NCBI GenBank assembly: GCA_024364805.1 | Contig: CM044493.1 | Coordinates: forward strand, 41,017,237 to 41,052,188 | From: Euprymna scolopes | Lineage: Eukaryota > Mollusca > Cephalopoda > Sepiida > Sepiolidae | Direction of reading: 5' to 3' | Length of the DNA stretch: 34,952 nucleotides | Shown: piece by piece, positions 1-10,419 of the stretch | Layout of the letters: the number at the start of each line of letters is the position of its first letter | How positions within the stretch are numbered: position 1 is the first letter of the stretch | The notes under the pieces: model-generated | Seen by the model: the letters and a program-made list of their open reading frames with translations, nothing else | The model's database searches: none | Told to the model about the DNA's origin: nothing | Translations under genes and position numbers: made by a program

Positions 1-189
1 TTTTTGAAAGAGTGCCACGTGCAAGTGAAGAAGGGAAAAACTTGTGGCGACAATTGTTTAAAGTTCCGACTTTCTTTTGGCTTTCACTTTAATAAGAACG
101 TGAATTTATGAGGTGAATTTATTCGGCACAATATGATTCAACTAAAAAAATAAATAAAAGCTAACGTGAATTAAGATTAAAGTTAAGGT

Positions 190-600
190 GTTATTGCGGA
201 CCCTCACTCCTTTTAAAAAACCTTGTTAAACTTCGTGACATATTTACATTCTATGGAGGTCAGGTGCGAATGAACACCCAATAATTTTATTATACCATAT
301 TTCTTCAAACTGAAACATTATTATCAAAGTATACTTACGCAAATAGATATGAAAAGTCTTTGTTAAAGTTTGTGCCATATTTCGATGGAGTGCAGGCGGA
401 ACGCAGACCCCACAATTGTATTATACCATCCCTATTGAAGTTTAAACATACTTATCAAAGTATTCTTATGTACATCTATATCAAAAACCCTTGTAAACAT
501 TTTTTCTCATTTTTTATTTCCATACTTAGGGGGCCAGGCTCGAACGCAGACCTCACAATGTTTATGTACCATCGTTTTGCCAGATCCAATATACCCATTC
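190..600. repeat. ~130 bp tandem repeat, about three diverged units
   Basis: Three units follow one another at about 215-350, 351-481 and 482-600. Each begins with an A-run followed by a CTTTGTTAAA-like block. A CATATTT and TGGAGGTCAGG-like block comes next, then GAACGCAGACC with CACAAT, then TATTATACCAT, and finally TTATCAAAGTATNCTTA. A shortened unit may precede them at 190-214, where GCGGACCCTCAC is visible. The units differ by many substitutions and small gaps, so the array is old. A related block lies at 12965-13035. No coding potential is seen, and the 90-residue open frame over it follows no known family. Confidence 0.6.
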
Positions 601-710
601 CTGATCCTCGATACATCTATCATTATATGTAATCAGTTTTTTTTTAAATAGTCAACCATATAGGAGCCTATTCGTGAACAGACACACACACACATTCAGC
701 TTTATATTAT

Positions 711-712
711 AA

Positions 713-757
<45 letters not shown>

Positions 758-817
758 TATAATAATAATAATATGTATACACATATATATGTATATATAT
801 ATATAATATATACACAT
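711..817. repeat. (TAA)n microsatellite followed by TA/CA-rich tract
   Basis: A (TAA)n array runs from about 711 to 772 with one interruption (TTATAA). An imperfect TA and CA tract follows to about 817. This is simple sequence with no coding content. Confidence 0.95.
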
Positions 818-1549
818 GAGAAGAATAAAATAGTTAGAGGGGGAAGAAGAATGAGTGGAATAGAGATAGATGTGAGCATAGAGCTATTAATAAAGACTTT
901 CTGACAGATGCACACGTAATAGATTCACGGATTATACTAGACTAAATCAGACAAGTAAAAACATCTGGGGAAAAAACAAGAGATATATTCAGAATGTTTA
1001 ATGCAGTTAAACTGAGAGAAAAAAAACAAAGAAAAGAAACGAATGAAAAAGAGAGGAAAGACGGCATTAAAATTTTGCCAGTAAATAAGACAATAGAAAA
1101 CTGTCTTGTCAGAATCATTCAATTATTCATCATTTTTATGGATGAATAAGTAGAGATCCTGCCATAGATAAATATAGCGGAGGAAATTTGAAATTGGTGA
1201 TAATACAATCTTTCAGACGCATTACGCCTTCTTCTCTGGTGACAAAATGAGAGGAGCATGGTAAAAAAAAGTGGTTTTGGATGAAGACCATTTAGGAAAC
1301 CAATAACTATGCTTGCGTTCCAATTGTTTACAGATGGTTAGTCGTCTGTGAACATTGCTTTTCAAAGATTTGACAGAATAGGTGATCGCCAGTCTTCGCG
1401 TCCAAAAGAGGTGAATCTTAATTTTGGAACTAAAAATGGAATTGGCTACTTTTATATTGAAAATGACAACCGTTACCGTTCGAAACAAAAAAAAACCCCA
1501 AAAAACTATTCTTTGAAATCATTTCACAGTTGAAAGCAAATATATTATT
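818..1549. other. AT-rich stretch without recognisable gene
   Basis: This is purine-rich and AT-rich unique sequence. The short open frames on both strands at 937-1533 have no recognisable family, and those on opposite strands overlap. I see no splice-site series, RNA gene or transposon ends. Confidence 0.5.
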
Positions 1550-1552
1550 CCG

Positions 1553-1646
<94 letters not shown>

Positions 1647-1672
1647 CGGATTGAGATATATATATATACATT

Positions 1673-1704
<32 letters not shown>

Positions 1705-1786
1705 CATATATTTATACATATATGAACGGATAAATATATATATATGAACGGATTAATATATATCAATATATATAATATATAATATA

Positions 1787-1818
<32 letters not shown>

Positions 1819-1821
1819 TGT
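1550..1821. repeat. (TA)n microsatellite with ATATGAACGGAT interruptions and palindromic ends
   Basis: Almost pure (TA)n begins directly after CCGTTCA (1550-1556). The opposite motif TGAACGG lies at 1643-1649, so 1550-1649 is a nearly perfect 100-bp palindrome. The block TATGAACGGA recurs at 1641, 1721 and 1743, which suggests that the interruption was copied by slippage or unequal exchange. TATGAACGGA apart, the tract continues as degenerate TA to about 1821. Open frames on both strands here (poly-Ile/Tyr) are translations of the microsatellite and not genes. Confidence 0.95.
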
Positions 1822-2387
1822 GTCTTTTTACTTCGGCTGAAGTTCTCTTAAATCAAGAGGATTCCTAACAGTTAATCTTTACATGAGGTACTAAGATAGT
1901 CGAATATTCCAGCAAAATCCTCCTTTACCTCTTAAGGACTGAGTTAATAAATAACTTAGAACATACTTTTTCCTTAGTTGACTATTTAAATATGTTATTG
2001 TATGCATATATTGTGATCTCCTGATTATACTGAATTCCTCTTGTTTGATGAAGTATCCAGCTTCTTGCTGTTACTTGCTGTAACATCACTTGAAAAAGGT
2101 ACATCATTACTCGTAAAATCCAGTGTTTGTTAGACATACCGAGATCTTATTTTGCTGTGAATATTATCTTATTTTGAATATTTAGTAATGGTTTATTTGT
2201 AGTGAAAATTTCCTCATGCCAAATTGTCCCGACAAACCCCTTTACAGAGAAATTTTAGAAACGCGACGACAGTGTCTAGTAGACATTCAAGTTTCTCTCC
2301 CAAATGTATATGCATTTGTATATGTGTGCGTATCCAATCCAATTACAGTGTTAGTTACAATATAATTTGTATATAGTGCCTACCCAC

Positions 2388-2389
<2 letters not shown>
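1822..2389. other. Unique AT-rich sequence, nothing recognised
   Basis: I see no open frame of note, no repeat ends and no RNA gene here. It separates the TA tract from the TA tract that abuts the Penelope-like fragment. Confidence 0.5.
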
Positions 2390-2441
<52 letters not shown>

Positions 2442-2448
2442 TGTGTGT
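2390..2448. repeat. (TA)n then (GT)n microsatellite
   Basis: About 49 bp of (TA)n is followed by a short (GT)n run (2439-2448). It lies immediately 5' of the Penelope-like coding fragment and may mark its truncated 5' junction. Confidence 0.95.
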
Positions 2449-2476
2449 GCATATATATTTACATATATATGTCTAT

Positions 2477-2980
2477 ATCGAGAAAATTATGGTGATACTT
2501 GGCGATGCTACAAAACTTAAATATTTAGGCAACGTCAATATAAATAAGACACTCGATACAGAAACCAAACTACTATCTCGCTTCCTTAGACTTCATAAAA
2601 GTGCGTGGCTTTCCAAAGATCAAATTCGTCCTGTGACTTCGCAACGTCCCAGGATGCACGTTTTATCAAAGGTCCATAAGGAAAATATCTCTATGAGACC
2701 TATTCTTTCAATGTTGCGTTCCGCCCAACATGAATTGGGTAAATACTTAGTCGAGATCCTAAAACCTATCCTGGAAATATATTCTGAATTCTGTATTCCT
2801 GATTCTTTATTTATTCGTGACGTAAAGGGTTCATTGAATACTGGATATTTATGTTCTTATGATATATCCAGTTTGTTCACCAATGTGCCTTTCGATGAGA
2901 ATATCGGGATTTGTGCCGACAGTCTTTATCGTAGTTCCATAACTAATCATGTATTTCATGGCGCTCAAATCTTGCAATGA
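2477..2980 (+). pseudogene. Penelope-like element reverse transcriptase, N-terminal fragment
   Basis: The open frame 2441-2980 carries sequence typical of the Penelope-like reverse transcriptase from about residue 13. The readable blocks are IEKIMVILGD (13-22), SKVHK (76-80, the family's PK.HK block), MRPILS (85-90, the RPI-S block), and SYDISSLFTNVP (139-150) with the first catalytic aspartate at D141. Homology fades after about residue 166, so the segment holding the catalytic aspartate pair, the thumb and any GIY-YIG endonuclease is not present in recognisable form downstream. The first 12 residues translate the microsatellite and are not part of the protein. The copy is a dead, both-end-truncated fragment. 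The family call rests on motif spacing read by eye. Confidence 0.75.
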
Positions 2981-4189
2981 TAAACAGGGCTGTCCTCATA
3001 AATGTTATCATGGACATGGAATCCGACATATCCAATTCGTCTGTATTTGAACCTCCGTAAATGGGGTCACCTCAAACACACAAAAAAGGATTATAATTTC
3101 AGAAAGTATATCCACTCCCGTTGCGCCTACTCTCCTGCCCGATCTGGAATCGCTCAGCACCAAGAAATGAAGCTTGTTTTGTAGTTTCCAGCTTCATGCG
3201 CACACGAAATTATGCGAGAACGCACGTAATAAAATGCTGGCCGCCATCTTTGTTTTCCTTTTCTCGGACTTAACTCACTCGCTGAGCACCCACGGTAAAA
3301 CTTTTTTTTCTTAGCTTCTAACCACAGTATTGTTTGCGTTTTTAAAACTACTGTTCTATTGTTGGATTAGAGTTATCTCGGATGTCATTCTCACAATGTT
3401 AATGTTATCTCCGGATTTTATGGATCTTATCGAACTCTGGAATCATCATATCATACTCGGAAATCTATACGAAATTTCAAACAGAAAACCTTTATTCAAT
3501 CAACTGGCATAGCTTGCTCACGTGCAGTCAACCATGAATAGAAGTCTTAATTAATTCGTCGTAAGGAATGTGTTAAATATCTGAACTAGACGTGGTTTAA
3601 ACCTCCTCAAATTAATATTAAAATTTTCTGCAAAAAAGTGACGTAAAAAAATAAAGTGAACTGAATCTAATGCGGCTTAAAAATTCAATCCTTAGTACGT
3701 GCTATATTAAAATTCTTTTACAAATAATTTAAGATTGATACTCGGTCATGGCTGACAAAGTAGAGAATCTCTAATAAGAAATAAAGTCTTCTTTGTTCGT
3801 CAAGATATATTTGAAGAATATCGGAGATTACATCGGCCAAAACTTAATGAGGATAGTAGTCCGATAATAAAACTAAGACAAATTATTAGTCTTCATTCCA
3901 AATAATCAGAAACGTGTTCATTTTAATTTCTCATAAATATTGCTGGGAAAGTTATGAAACTCCATTTATCCTCATATATATTAAAATAAAACAACTTGTA
4001 TTCAATTCCTTTCATAACTGCAGTGGTTTATATTCTGCTAATAATGGATATCCTTATATAAGTCCCGATAGGTTTATAGTGAAACAAAATTACTTAAGCA
4101 TTTTTCTTGGTTCGGGAAATCCTAAACGAAAGAAATCAAGTGATATGATGTGAAGGAATGGTGTTGTTACGAGAATTTTTATCGAGATC
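2981..4189. other. Sequence between Penelope-like fragment and LINE copy 1
   Basis: This is mostly AT-rich sequence. Several 60-80 residue open frames (3002-3184, 3330-3512, 3914-4153) show no motif I recognise. The part directly after 2980 could be decayed Penelope 3' sequence, but I cannot show it. A GGCCGCCATCTTTG motif occurs at about 3240 and is listed separately. Confidence 0.45.
3240..3253 (-). promoter_or_regulatory. YY1-like motif CAAAGATGGCGGCC
   Basis: The minus strand reads CAAAGATGGCGGCC, which contains the AAGATGGCGGC core bound by YY1 in animals. Such motifs occur at starts of some host genes and of some retrotransposons. No gene or element start is visible beside it, so function is only a possibility. 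Confidence 0.25.
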
Positions 4190-6570
4190 AAGATTTCAAC
4201 TTCCCCTTGGCTATGTTCATTTTACCTTCTATCTCCTCTATGATCCGTCGATCACTCCGTTGTATCAGTTAAGATAAAAATGAAATGTAATAAGTCTTCA
4301 GACGTACCTCTCCACCGTACTGTATGCCGATACTCTATGGCTGACTGGGATAGCTTCCGTACATTCATATCTGATCGACCTCTGCATTCCATGTTTAAAA
4401 ATGATGTGTCCTCTATAGTAACATACCTGATCAAATGGTTAATTGTAGGAATACACAGATTAATACCATCCCGAAAATTCCAACAAAAATCTAACAGCCA
4501 GCCATGGTTCTCCTTTGAATATGCTCTGCCATCGCACACAGAAATCACTTTGTCCATAACTACCAACGTAATATATGCACTGAGACTAAAGCTGCTTTCA
4601 GGACTCCCAGCAACCACTGTAAAAGAGTAATTAAAAATGCAAGAGAGCTATATGCTAAGTCCGTTAAATCCAAAGTAGCTGAGCAGCGGCTTGGTTCCCA
4701 CCAGTTTTGGCAAATAACAAATAGGATCCTGAACAGAAGCGTGCGTTCTATCGCAACCATTATCAATGGACGACAGGTCATCTCGTCAGCATCAAACCTA
4801 TTTGTCAAGAACTTTGTAGCTAATTCTACCCTATGCGACGAAGGCCATCAACTCCCCGTATTTCCTCCTATAACATGCAACACGCTAGGTAACATACAAA
4901 TATCTGTGCGTGAGGTCGCCAAGCTAATCAATAACCTTAATTCCAGTAAAGCAACTGGCCCTGACGGCATTCCAATTATAGTGTTAAAAAAGCTTCAACC
5001 AGAACTTGCACACATACTTACAAAACTCTTTAAGCGTTGCCTTAAAGAGAAGTGCTTCCCAACACCCTGGAAAACCGCATCAGTATGATCTGTATTTAAA
5101 AATTCAGGTGAAAAGTCATCTCCCTCTCAATACAGAACAATAAGTCTCCTGTGTGTCATGAGTAAGTTGCTAGAATCCATATCAAATAGCGAAGTAGTCA
5201 ACCATCTCAGAAGAAATAACACTCTTAGTGACACGCAATAGGATTTCCGTTCTGCTAGATCTACAGCAGATGTGCTAAGGGTTATATCTCATAGGATTAG
5301 CGAATTTATCAACAAAAGCTTCCTTTCTAGGGCAATTGCTCTTGACATATCAAAGGCCTTCGATAAGGTATGGCATAAAGGCCTACTTCACAAGATTTAC
5401 AGCAACGGTATAACTGGAAATGTTTTCTCAATCATTAAATCATTTCTCTCTGATAGGCACATAAGAGTAGTGGTTGATGGGCAAAAATCAGAGGCCCGCA
5501 GTATTAATGCTGGGGTCCCTCAGGGTACAATCCTGGGACCAACTCTCTTCCTGATCTACATCAATGATCTCCCAAAACACATACTTTAATCATTCGTTGA
5601 CATCTATGCTGATGACACGACCATCTACAGCAACACATCAAAAGCTGTAAATGATAACGTTCTCTCTGATTCTCTCTCTCCTCTGATCTCGAACGTGTGG
5701 TATAATGGGGGAAGAGAGGGCTGGTTATCTTTAACGCATCTAAAACCAAGCTCCTATCTTTACAGCATGAACGCTCTGATCCCCATCTGGCATGAATTGA
5801 AATGGATGGCTCTCGTCTAAGGAGGCCCCATGTTTTGACAAGCTCCTGGGTTTGACCTATACTCCTGATCTGAAATGGAACACGTACATCAAGTCTGTTG
5901 CCAAGGTCGCTGGAAAAATGGTGGAATCCTTCTACCGCTCCAGAAGATATCTTACTACTGATGCAATTCTCTATCTATATAAAATCCAAGTACGTCCAAG
6001 GATGGAGTACTGCTGCTACATCTGGGCAGGAGCTGCTATAGACAGCCTATACTGCCTTGACAGAGTACAAAATAGATTTCGTGGTTTAGTGGAGGTGCCC
6101 TTTTCTCTTCCCTGCAACCTCTCTCCTACAGAAGAGACGTTGCGAGCCTATCTTTGTTTTATTATTATTTTCATTGCAGTTACTCGTCCGAGCTCCAATC
6201 TCTGGTCACTCCTCGCCAATCTTTCACAATAAACACCCGTCTAGATGAAACCACTGTCAATAATTTTCCCCAGTCTTTATCTGTGCCTAAATCAAAACAT
6301 AGATTCCATGAACAAAGCTTCTTTCGTAGAACTGTACGCCTGTGGAACTCTCTACCGCTTGCATGTTTCCCACCTGACTTCAACCTGGATGTCTTCAAGT
6401 CCAACGTTAACAAATTCCTAATGAACCGCCCCCTTAAGTAATGACACTATCAAATCTCGAATGCTAACGAATACTGCAACACTATCCCATTGATTACTGT
6501 ACACAAAATAACCCTTATCCCCGAGTGGCTTCTGGGCCTTGATAAGTGGTGACTTCCATGTAAAAAGAAA
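4190..6570 (+). mobile_element. LINE copy 1 (APE-type, Jockey/CR1-like), 5'-truncated
   Basis: This is the longest readable copy of a non-LTR retrotransposon family found four times in the window. It begins inside the endonuclease C-terminus (the SDH-like block at about 4245) and continues through the linker, reverse transcriptase and C-terminal region to the stop at 6439-6441. A ~130-bp 3' UTR ends near TGTAAAAA at about 6567. The 3' terminal block (AACCCTTATCC, GGGCCTTGATAAG, GGTGACTT) is shared with copies 2-4, which fixes the 3' boundary. The 5' truncation is typical of target-primed insertion. I see no target duplication. The clade assignment is by motif style only; a Nimb/I-like origin is not excluded. 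Confidence 0.9.
4245..6441 (+). pseudogene. LINE ORF2 remnant: linker, reverse transcriptase, C-terminal domain
   Basis: Reverse transcriptase that copies the element's RNA at a nicked target. The reading passes through several open segments. At 4280-4630 lies the linker with the block MADWDSFRTFISD. At 4741-5088 lies the RT start with SKATGPDGIPIIVLKKL. At 5272-5589 lie motif A (ALDISKAFDKVWHKG) and motif B (AGVPQGTILGPTLFLIYIND). The catalytic YADD is at 5605-5616, in frame just after a stop. The C-terminal block HRFHEQSFFRRTVRLWNSLP lies in 6154-6441, the HRR/F.R...WNSLP type seen in CR1/Jockey ORF2. In-frame stops at about 5086, 5239 and 5587, and frame changes near 4430-4600 and 5690-6150, make it non-coding. 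Antisense open frames here are shadows. Confidence 0.9.
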
Positions 6571-6661
6571 AATAATATTCTTCCTCACTACGAAATTAAA
6601 TAAACTAATAAGAATTATATTTGCCGTAAACCCGATAAAGCAAAATCTAATCGTATAATTG

Positions 6662-6715
6662 ATTACAAGGCTTAGTGGTTAAAGTGCCAACTGAGCAATT
6701 TAAAGTTCAGTTTTG
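6662..6715 (+). mobile_element. Possible tRNA-like SINE head, degraded
   Basis: CTTAGTGGTTAAAGTG (6671-6686) resembles a tRNA A box, and AAAGTTCAGTTTTG (from 6702) loosely resembles a B box at the usual distance of about 30 bp. No cloverleaf can be folded convincingly and no SINE tail is recognised. Confidence 0.25.
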
Positions 6716-8950
6716 TGATATTGTTTTTAAACGATTCTACATAAGCCAACATTTGTTTGGAAAACGAAAGAAAACGTTCGCTGAATAGTTTCGTTTTCTT
6801 ACTTCTCTTTGTTTTTGCTTTGTAATTCTTCTTGTTCTTCTTCTTGTTATTACATTCTTGTTTTTCTTCTTTATTCTTTAGTCTTTATTCTCCTGTTTCT
6901 TCTTATTCGAAACTCTCCAGGATTCCACGCCACAAATCAGGTATTATAAGTATTAAATTGAAAGCGAAAACATGTCGAGAGAACCGCAGCTGTGAATCAG
7001 ACGTCTCATTTCACTCTCCCCAACCCAGAGTAAAATAATTAAAAAAAACAAGAAAGTAAAAAATAAAAAGAAGGCGTTTTATTTTTCGTTGTCTTTAAAC
7101 AAAAAAAAGTAAAGTTTCTCTACAAGCTTTATTTATATTGCACTCTTCTTGTTAGCAAAAATAATAACATTAGCGTCACAACAAAAGTAGAGGAAATTAG
7201 AAATCTGTGGGGATCCCAGATTTTGCTCAAAAGAAATAAGAAACAACGTGAAACGTCTTTCTTTGACAAGGAAGGCGGATATTATATTCAAGAGAAAACG
7301 AGATGAGAAAAAAATGAATTCCAACTGCGTCCAAAATTTGTCTGGAATTTTGATGATATTTAAATCTATTATGAATGCTAAAAATGATTTGTTGTTTTTC
7401 AAATAGGGAATTTCTCAGGGTGTTTTTCTTTCCTTAGTTTCGTTCTGTTCCATTTGTATTTTAGGTGAGGATTTCATTCATATAATTGCCCTGAGACGAA
7501 ACAATAACACCCTTAAGATTTGTGAAATTGTGTTCTATAAAGAGAACCGAGTTTGCATAGAAATGGTTGAATGACACTAAAAGGTCAGAGATAACCACAG
7601 AACTGAAGTCGGAAAACCACATGACCTCTCGATGGCAGTGTAACGGATGAGGTACTAAATAAAATTCAGTAAGTGACACTTTTTGGAGACTGGATTCTAT
7701 ATTCTCAGTGCGGGTGGCGATACTAAGAATTCAATTCCGAATTACTCTAGATCTTTACGCAGTCGTGACTAAGGGAACGAGAGCATACTACACCGGTTTA
7801 GTAAATAAAGATTTCATTTAAAAAATTATGTGCATATTCCCGAATTCGGCAATATATACATGAAGAAGGTAGGTTACCGGCCGAAATCTTTGTAAGAATA
7901 ACACCCAAGATGAAAGCAGTTCGAAAAATTCTAATAATACAAATATTACCCCTCATCTCATAAATTAAAAACAGAATATTTGTTTTAATTATTTATATTA
8001 AATCAACAATTTGTTTTAACGTGATATATTATTTTATTGCAAAAATGTTCGACAGATTTGTTAAGTTGGGCCTTTTGGACATGATCAAAGAGTAGTATCT
8101 GTGCTATTTTGTGTGGGGGGGGGAATGTCAAAGTTCTGAACGTTTATTACTAGTTATTTGTTAACTGATATATAGAGAAAGATATACAAAGAGATTGTTC
8201 TGAACGGAAAAATAATTATTTAGCTAACTGTTTATGCTAAAAATCTAACAGAGGAATTTAAATTTAGATTGAGAAATATTTTATGAATAAAATATTAGAG
8301 ATATTTATGTAATAACATAGATTAAGGAACTCAATTTTATGAACTATAGAATTGACCTGGTAGCAAAGAAAGAGTAGATTTTGATATAGACACTAGAAAT
8401 ACAAGTAAGAGACAAAACGAGGGAGCCGTCGATGAAAGAAAATTGACTTTATTCCTCTTGGAAGCATTCGAGTGAACTAAGAGACGATGTAAAGACGAAA
8501 GAGAAAAAGCGTTGTAAATCCCCGAGGGAAACATCTGTGAAAATGAGAATAAATGAGGAAAAGCAAGAAAGAAATCACAGTGAATAGTTTTCTTTGCGGT
8601 ATCAAATAGATGAAAGGGAACCACAACCTAAGGTTAGTAGCCCGTTATCAAACGGACATTGTATTCTTACGGATCATGTTTGTTGAACCCGTCCCAAACT
8701 AATGTTACCTTCTCCATGTTGCGTTAAATCTGTTTGAATATGTGTAAACACGCACGCACACACAACGAACATGTCTAACCCCTAGACGATACACGAGCAT
8801 CGGTTTCATACATACGTATATTTATATTGACTAGACGCACATGAACGCACGTATATACACTCGTTACATATACACCGCATTATACAATAGATTAATCTTT
8901 TGTGGTATGTAGTGCCTATAATGTATAATATACATTTCACCTGTCCGTTT
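6716..8950. other. 2.2 kb AT-rich sequence without recognisable gene
   Basis: A pyrimidine-rich tract (about 6790-6900) opens the stretch, and a TG(G)9 run occurs at about 8113. Open frames of 60-95 codons on both strands (for example 8337-8624 on the minus strand) are rich in low-complexity residues and match no family I know. A CA-rich segment lies at about 8745-8765. No transposon ends were identified. Confidence 0.45.
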
Positions 8951-8954
8951 AAAT

Positions 8955-9362
8955 GTATGTATGTATTATGTATGTCTGCCTAAAACTTTCGACAGAGGCG
9001 ACGGATTTTCACAAAATCAGTATCCTTTTGAAGCACGACCGTTCGGACGCCAAATATCGAAACATTGGCCAAAAACATCAATTCCTTCACCCTCAACTAG
9101 GAACATTTCTACAAGGGGAGATCTCTTTTTTCGCCGATATTTTCGAAAGTCATACAATTTTTTCGATTGTTTAGGCTTAATTTAAACCTACGTCACTTCC
9201 GGTTTGGTGATGGGCGCAATAGCAAAGACGTCATGTTTTCCCTTTCTTTTCCTTCTTCGCCGTACGGGATCGAGCCTGCCTGCCTACTACCACATTTTTG
9301 GGGGGTGGGGGGGCTCAACACACAGCTCCAAACACCCGGGCGACTCTGAGCACCCAGGCTAA
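8955..9362 (+). mobile_element. Helitron-like repeat remnant
   Basis: The segment opens with ATGTATGTATG and runs into a GC-richer block that contrasts with its surroundings. It ends in CACCCGGGCGACTCTGAGC followed by ACCCAGGCTAA. The end has a CTRR-type tetranucleotide (CTAA, 9359-9362) preceded by a possible GGG/CCC hairpin, as expected for a Helitron 3' end. The next base is G rather than the usual T, and no TC 5' end was identified. The two overlapping 73-74 residue frames and the 60-residue frame at 9167-9349 look like read-through of repeat sequence. A G-rich run lies at 9299-9313. Confidence 0.35.
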
Positions 9363-10028
9363 GTACAAATAATACGAGAGATATTAAATGAGGCTTTCAT
9401 ATTAATAAAATTTAATTAAAACGTTTGAAGATTTTAATGAAGTCATACCTTATAAGTATAATAATTGACATCTTTCACTTACTAATTAGTTTAGCCGCTT
9501 TCATTACATACCATTTAGTATGTCAATTTCGATTAGCTACTGTGACCATCATTAAGTAGACTACTTCAGGTAAGATTTTATTAAAAATTTAATGTTCTAA
9601 ATATAGCAAAATCTTTTCTTGTATAAAATTCGGAAAATTAATGGCGACACTTCATCAGAGAATCTGTGTTAAGAGGCCATCTACATTGAGGGAGTAGGCT
9701 CTCACATTGCAACTAAATGTAGTGAGAGAAGCAATCCGTCTATCTTTGTTTTACTCTTAAACACGTACGCAAGTCTCCACCTCTCTGACCTTTGATGTCA
9801 TTGCTATTATTACTTTACTAATGTTTTTATATAAACATCGGAATAGAGTGGCATTGTAAGCAAACGATCTAGATATTAGGGTCTATATAAATTAGTGAGC
9901 GCAAAAAAGCAACAGTTCTATATTTCCTCTGCTAATTATGAACAAAAGTTGTAAGATGATTCTAACTAATCGTATACAACAGGCCGAAAGATAATGGATA
10001 AACCCCATTAAGGGTGCCTCCTCTCTGC
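9363..10028. other. AT-rich sequence, nothing recognised
   Basis: I see no gene, RNA gene or repeat boundary in this stretch. Confidence 0.45.
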
Positions 10029-10029
10029 T

Positions 10030-10065
10030 TGTCTGTCTGTCTGTCTGTCTGTCTCTGTCTCTATC

Positions 10066-10100
<35 letters not shown>

Positions 10101-10108
10101 TTCTCTCT
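10030..10108. repeat. (GTCT)n / (CT)n microsatellite
   Basis: Runs of GTCT with CTCT interruptions are followed by (CT)n. The 99-codon frame on the opposite strand, with Asp-Arg-Gln-Thr repeats, is a translation of this tract. Confidence 0.95.
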
Positions 10109-10187
10109 GACTGATTGCTGAAAATCAGCTCTACACTGCTATGTATTCTGAGAATGGGGTCGGGAAGGGGCGTGATCCCCCTCCCGC

Positions 10188-10246
10188 CCAATCGACCAAT
10201 TAACGAGCGTCACAGCGACTCATGCAGAAGTGAATTGGTCAATCGG
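10188..10246. repeat. Short inverted repeat
   Basis: CCAATCGACCAATT (starting about 10187) faces the complement of AATTGGTCAATCGG (10233-10246). The 14-bp arms match at 12 positions, with a ~32-bp loop. It is followed by GACAGACC. It could be the ends of a very small element or an ordinary hairpin. Confidence 0.5.
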
Positions 10247-10419
10247 ACAGACCAGACCGCTTGAAGCAATTCAAGTTTACCTCGAAGACACGCCATGACT
10301 GAAGGTGGTGGATTTAGTCGGGGTCAGCTGGTTAATTCTCTGTTTTGATTATTTCCTTTATCATCAATCGAAACGATATTTCGTTTTTTGCGCCAAGTCA
10401 ATATATATATATATATAAA

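Noticed and set aside
190-600. CRISPR-like or phage-like array
   Set aside because: Units are ~130 bp and diverged, with no short identical repeats and unique spacers, and the sequence is clearly animal.
1530-1766. Open frames rich in Ile-Tyr on both strands (also at 23820-24157 and 29670-29972)
   Set aside because: They are direct translations of (TA)n tracts.
2441-3260. Hammerhead ribozyme near the Penelope-like fragment
   Set aside because: No CTGANGA core with a matching GAAA was found around it.
4252-4808. Minus-strand frames of 82 and 121 residues
   Set aside because: They are antisense shadows of the LINE ORF2 linker region.
9299-9313. G-rich run as a G-quadruplex
   Set aside because: Two long G runs with a single T between them; four separated runs with proper loops are not present.
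9892-10191. 99-residue frame with Arg-Asp-Arg-Gln-Thr repeats
   Set aside because: Translation of the (GTCT)n microsatellite on the opposite strand.
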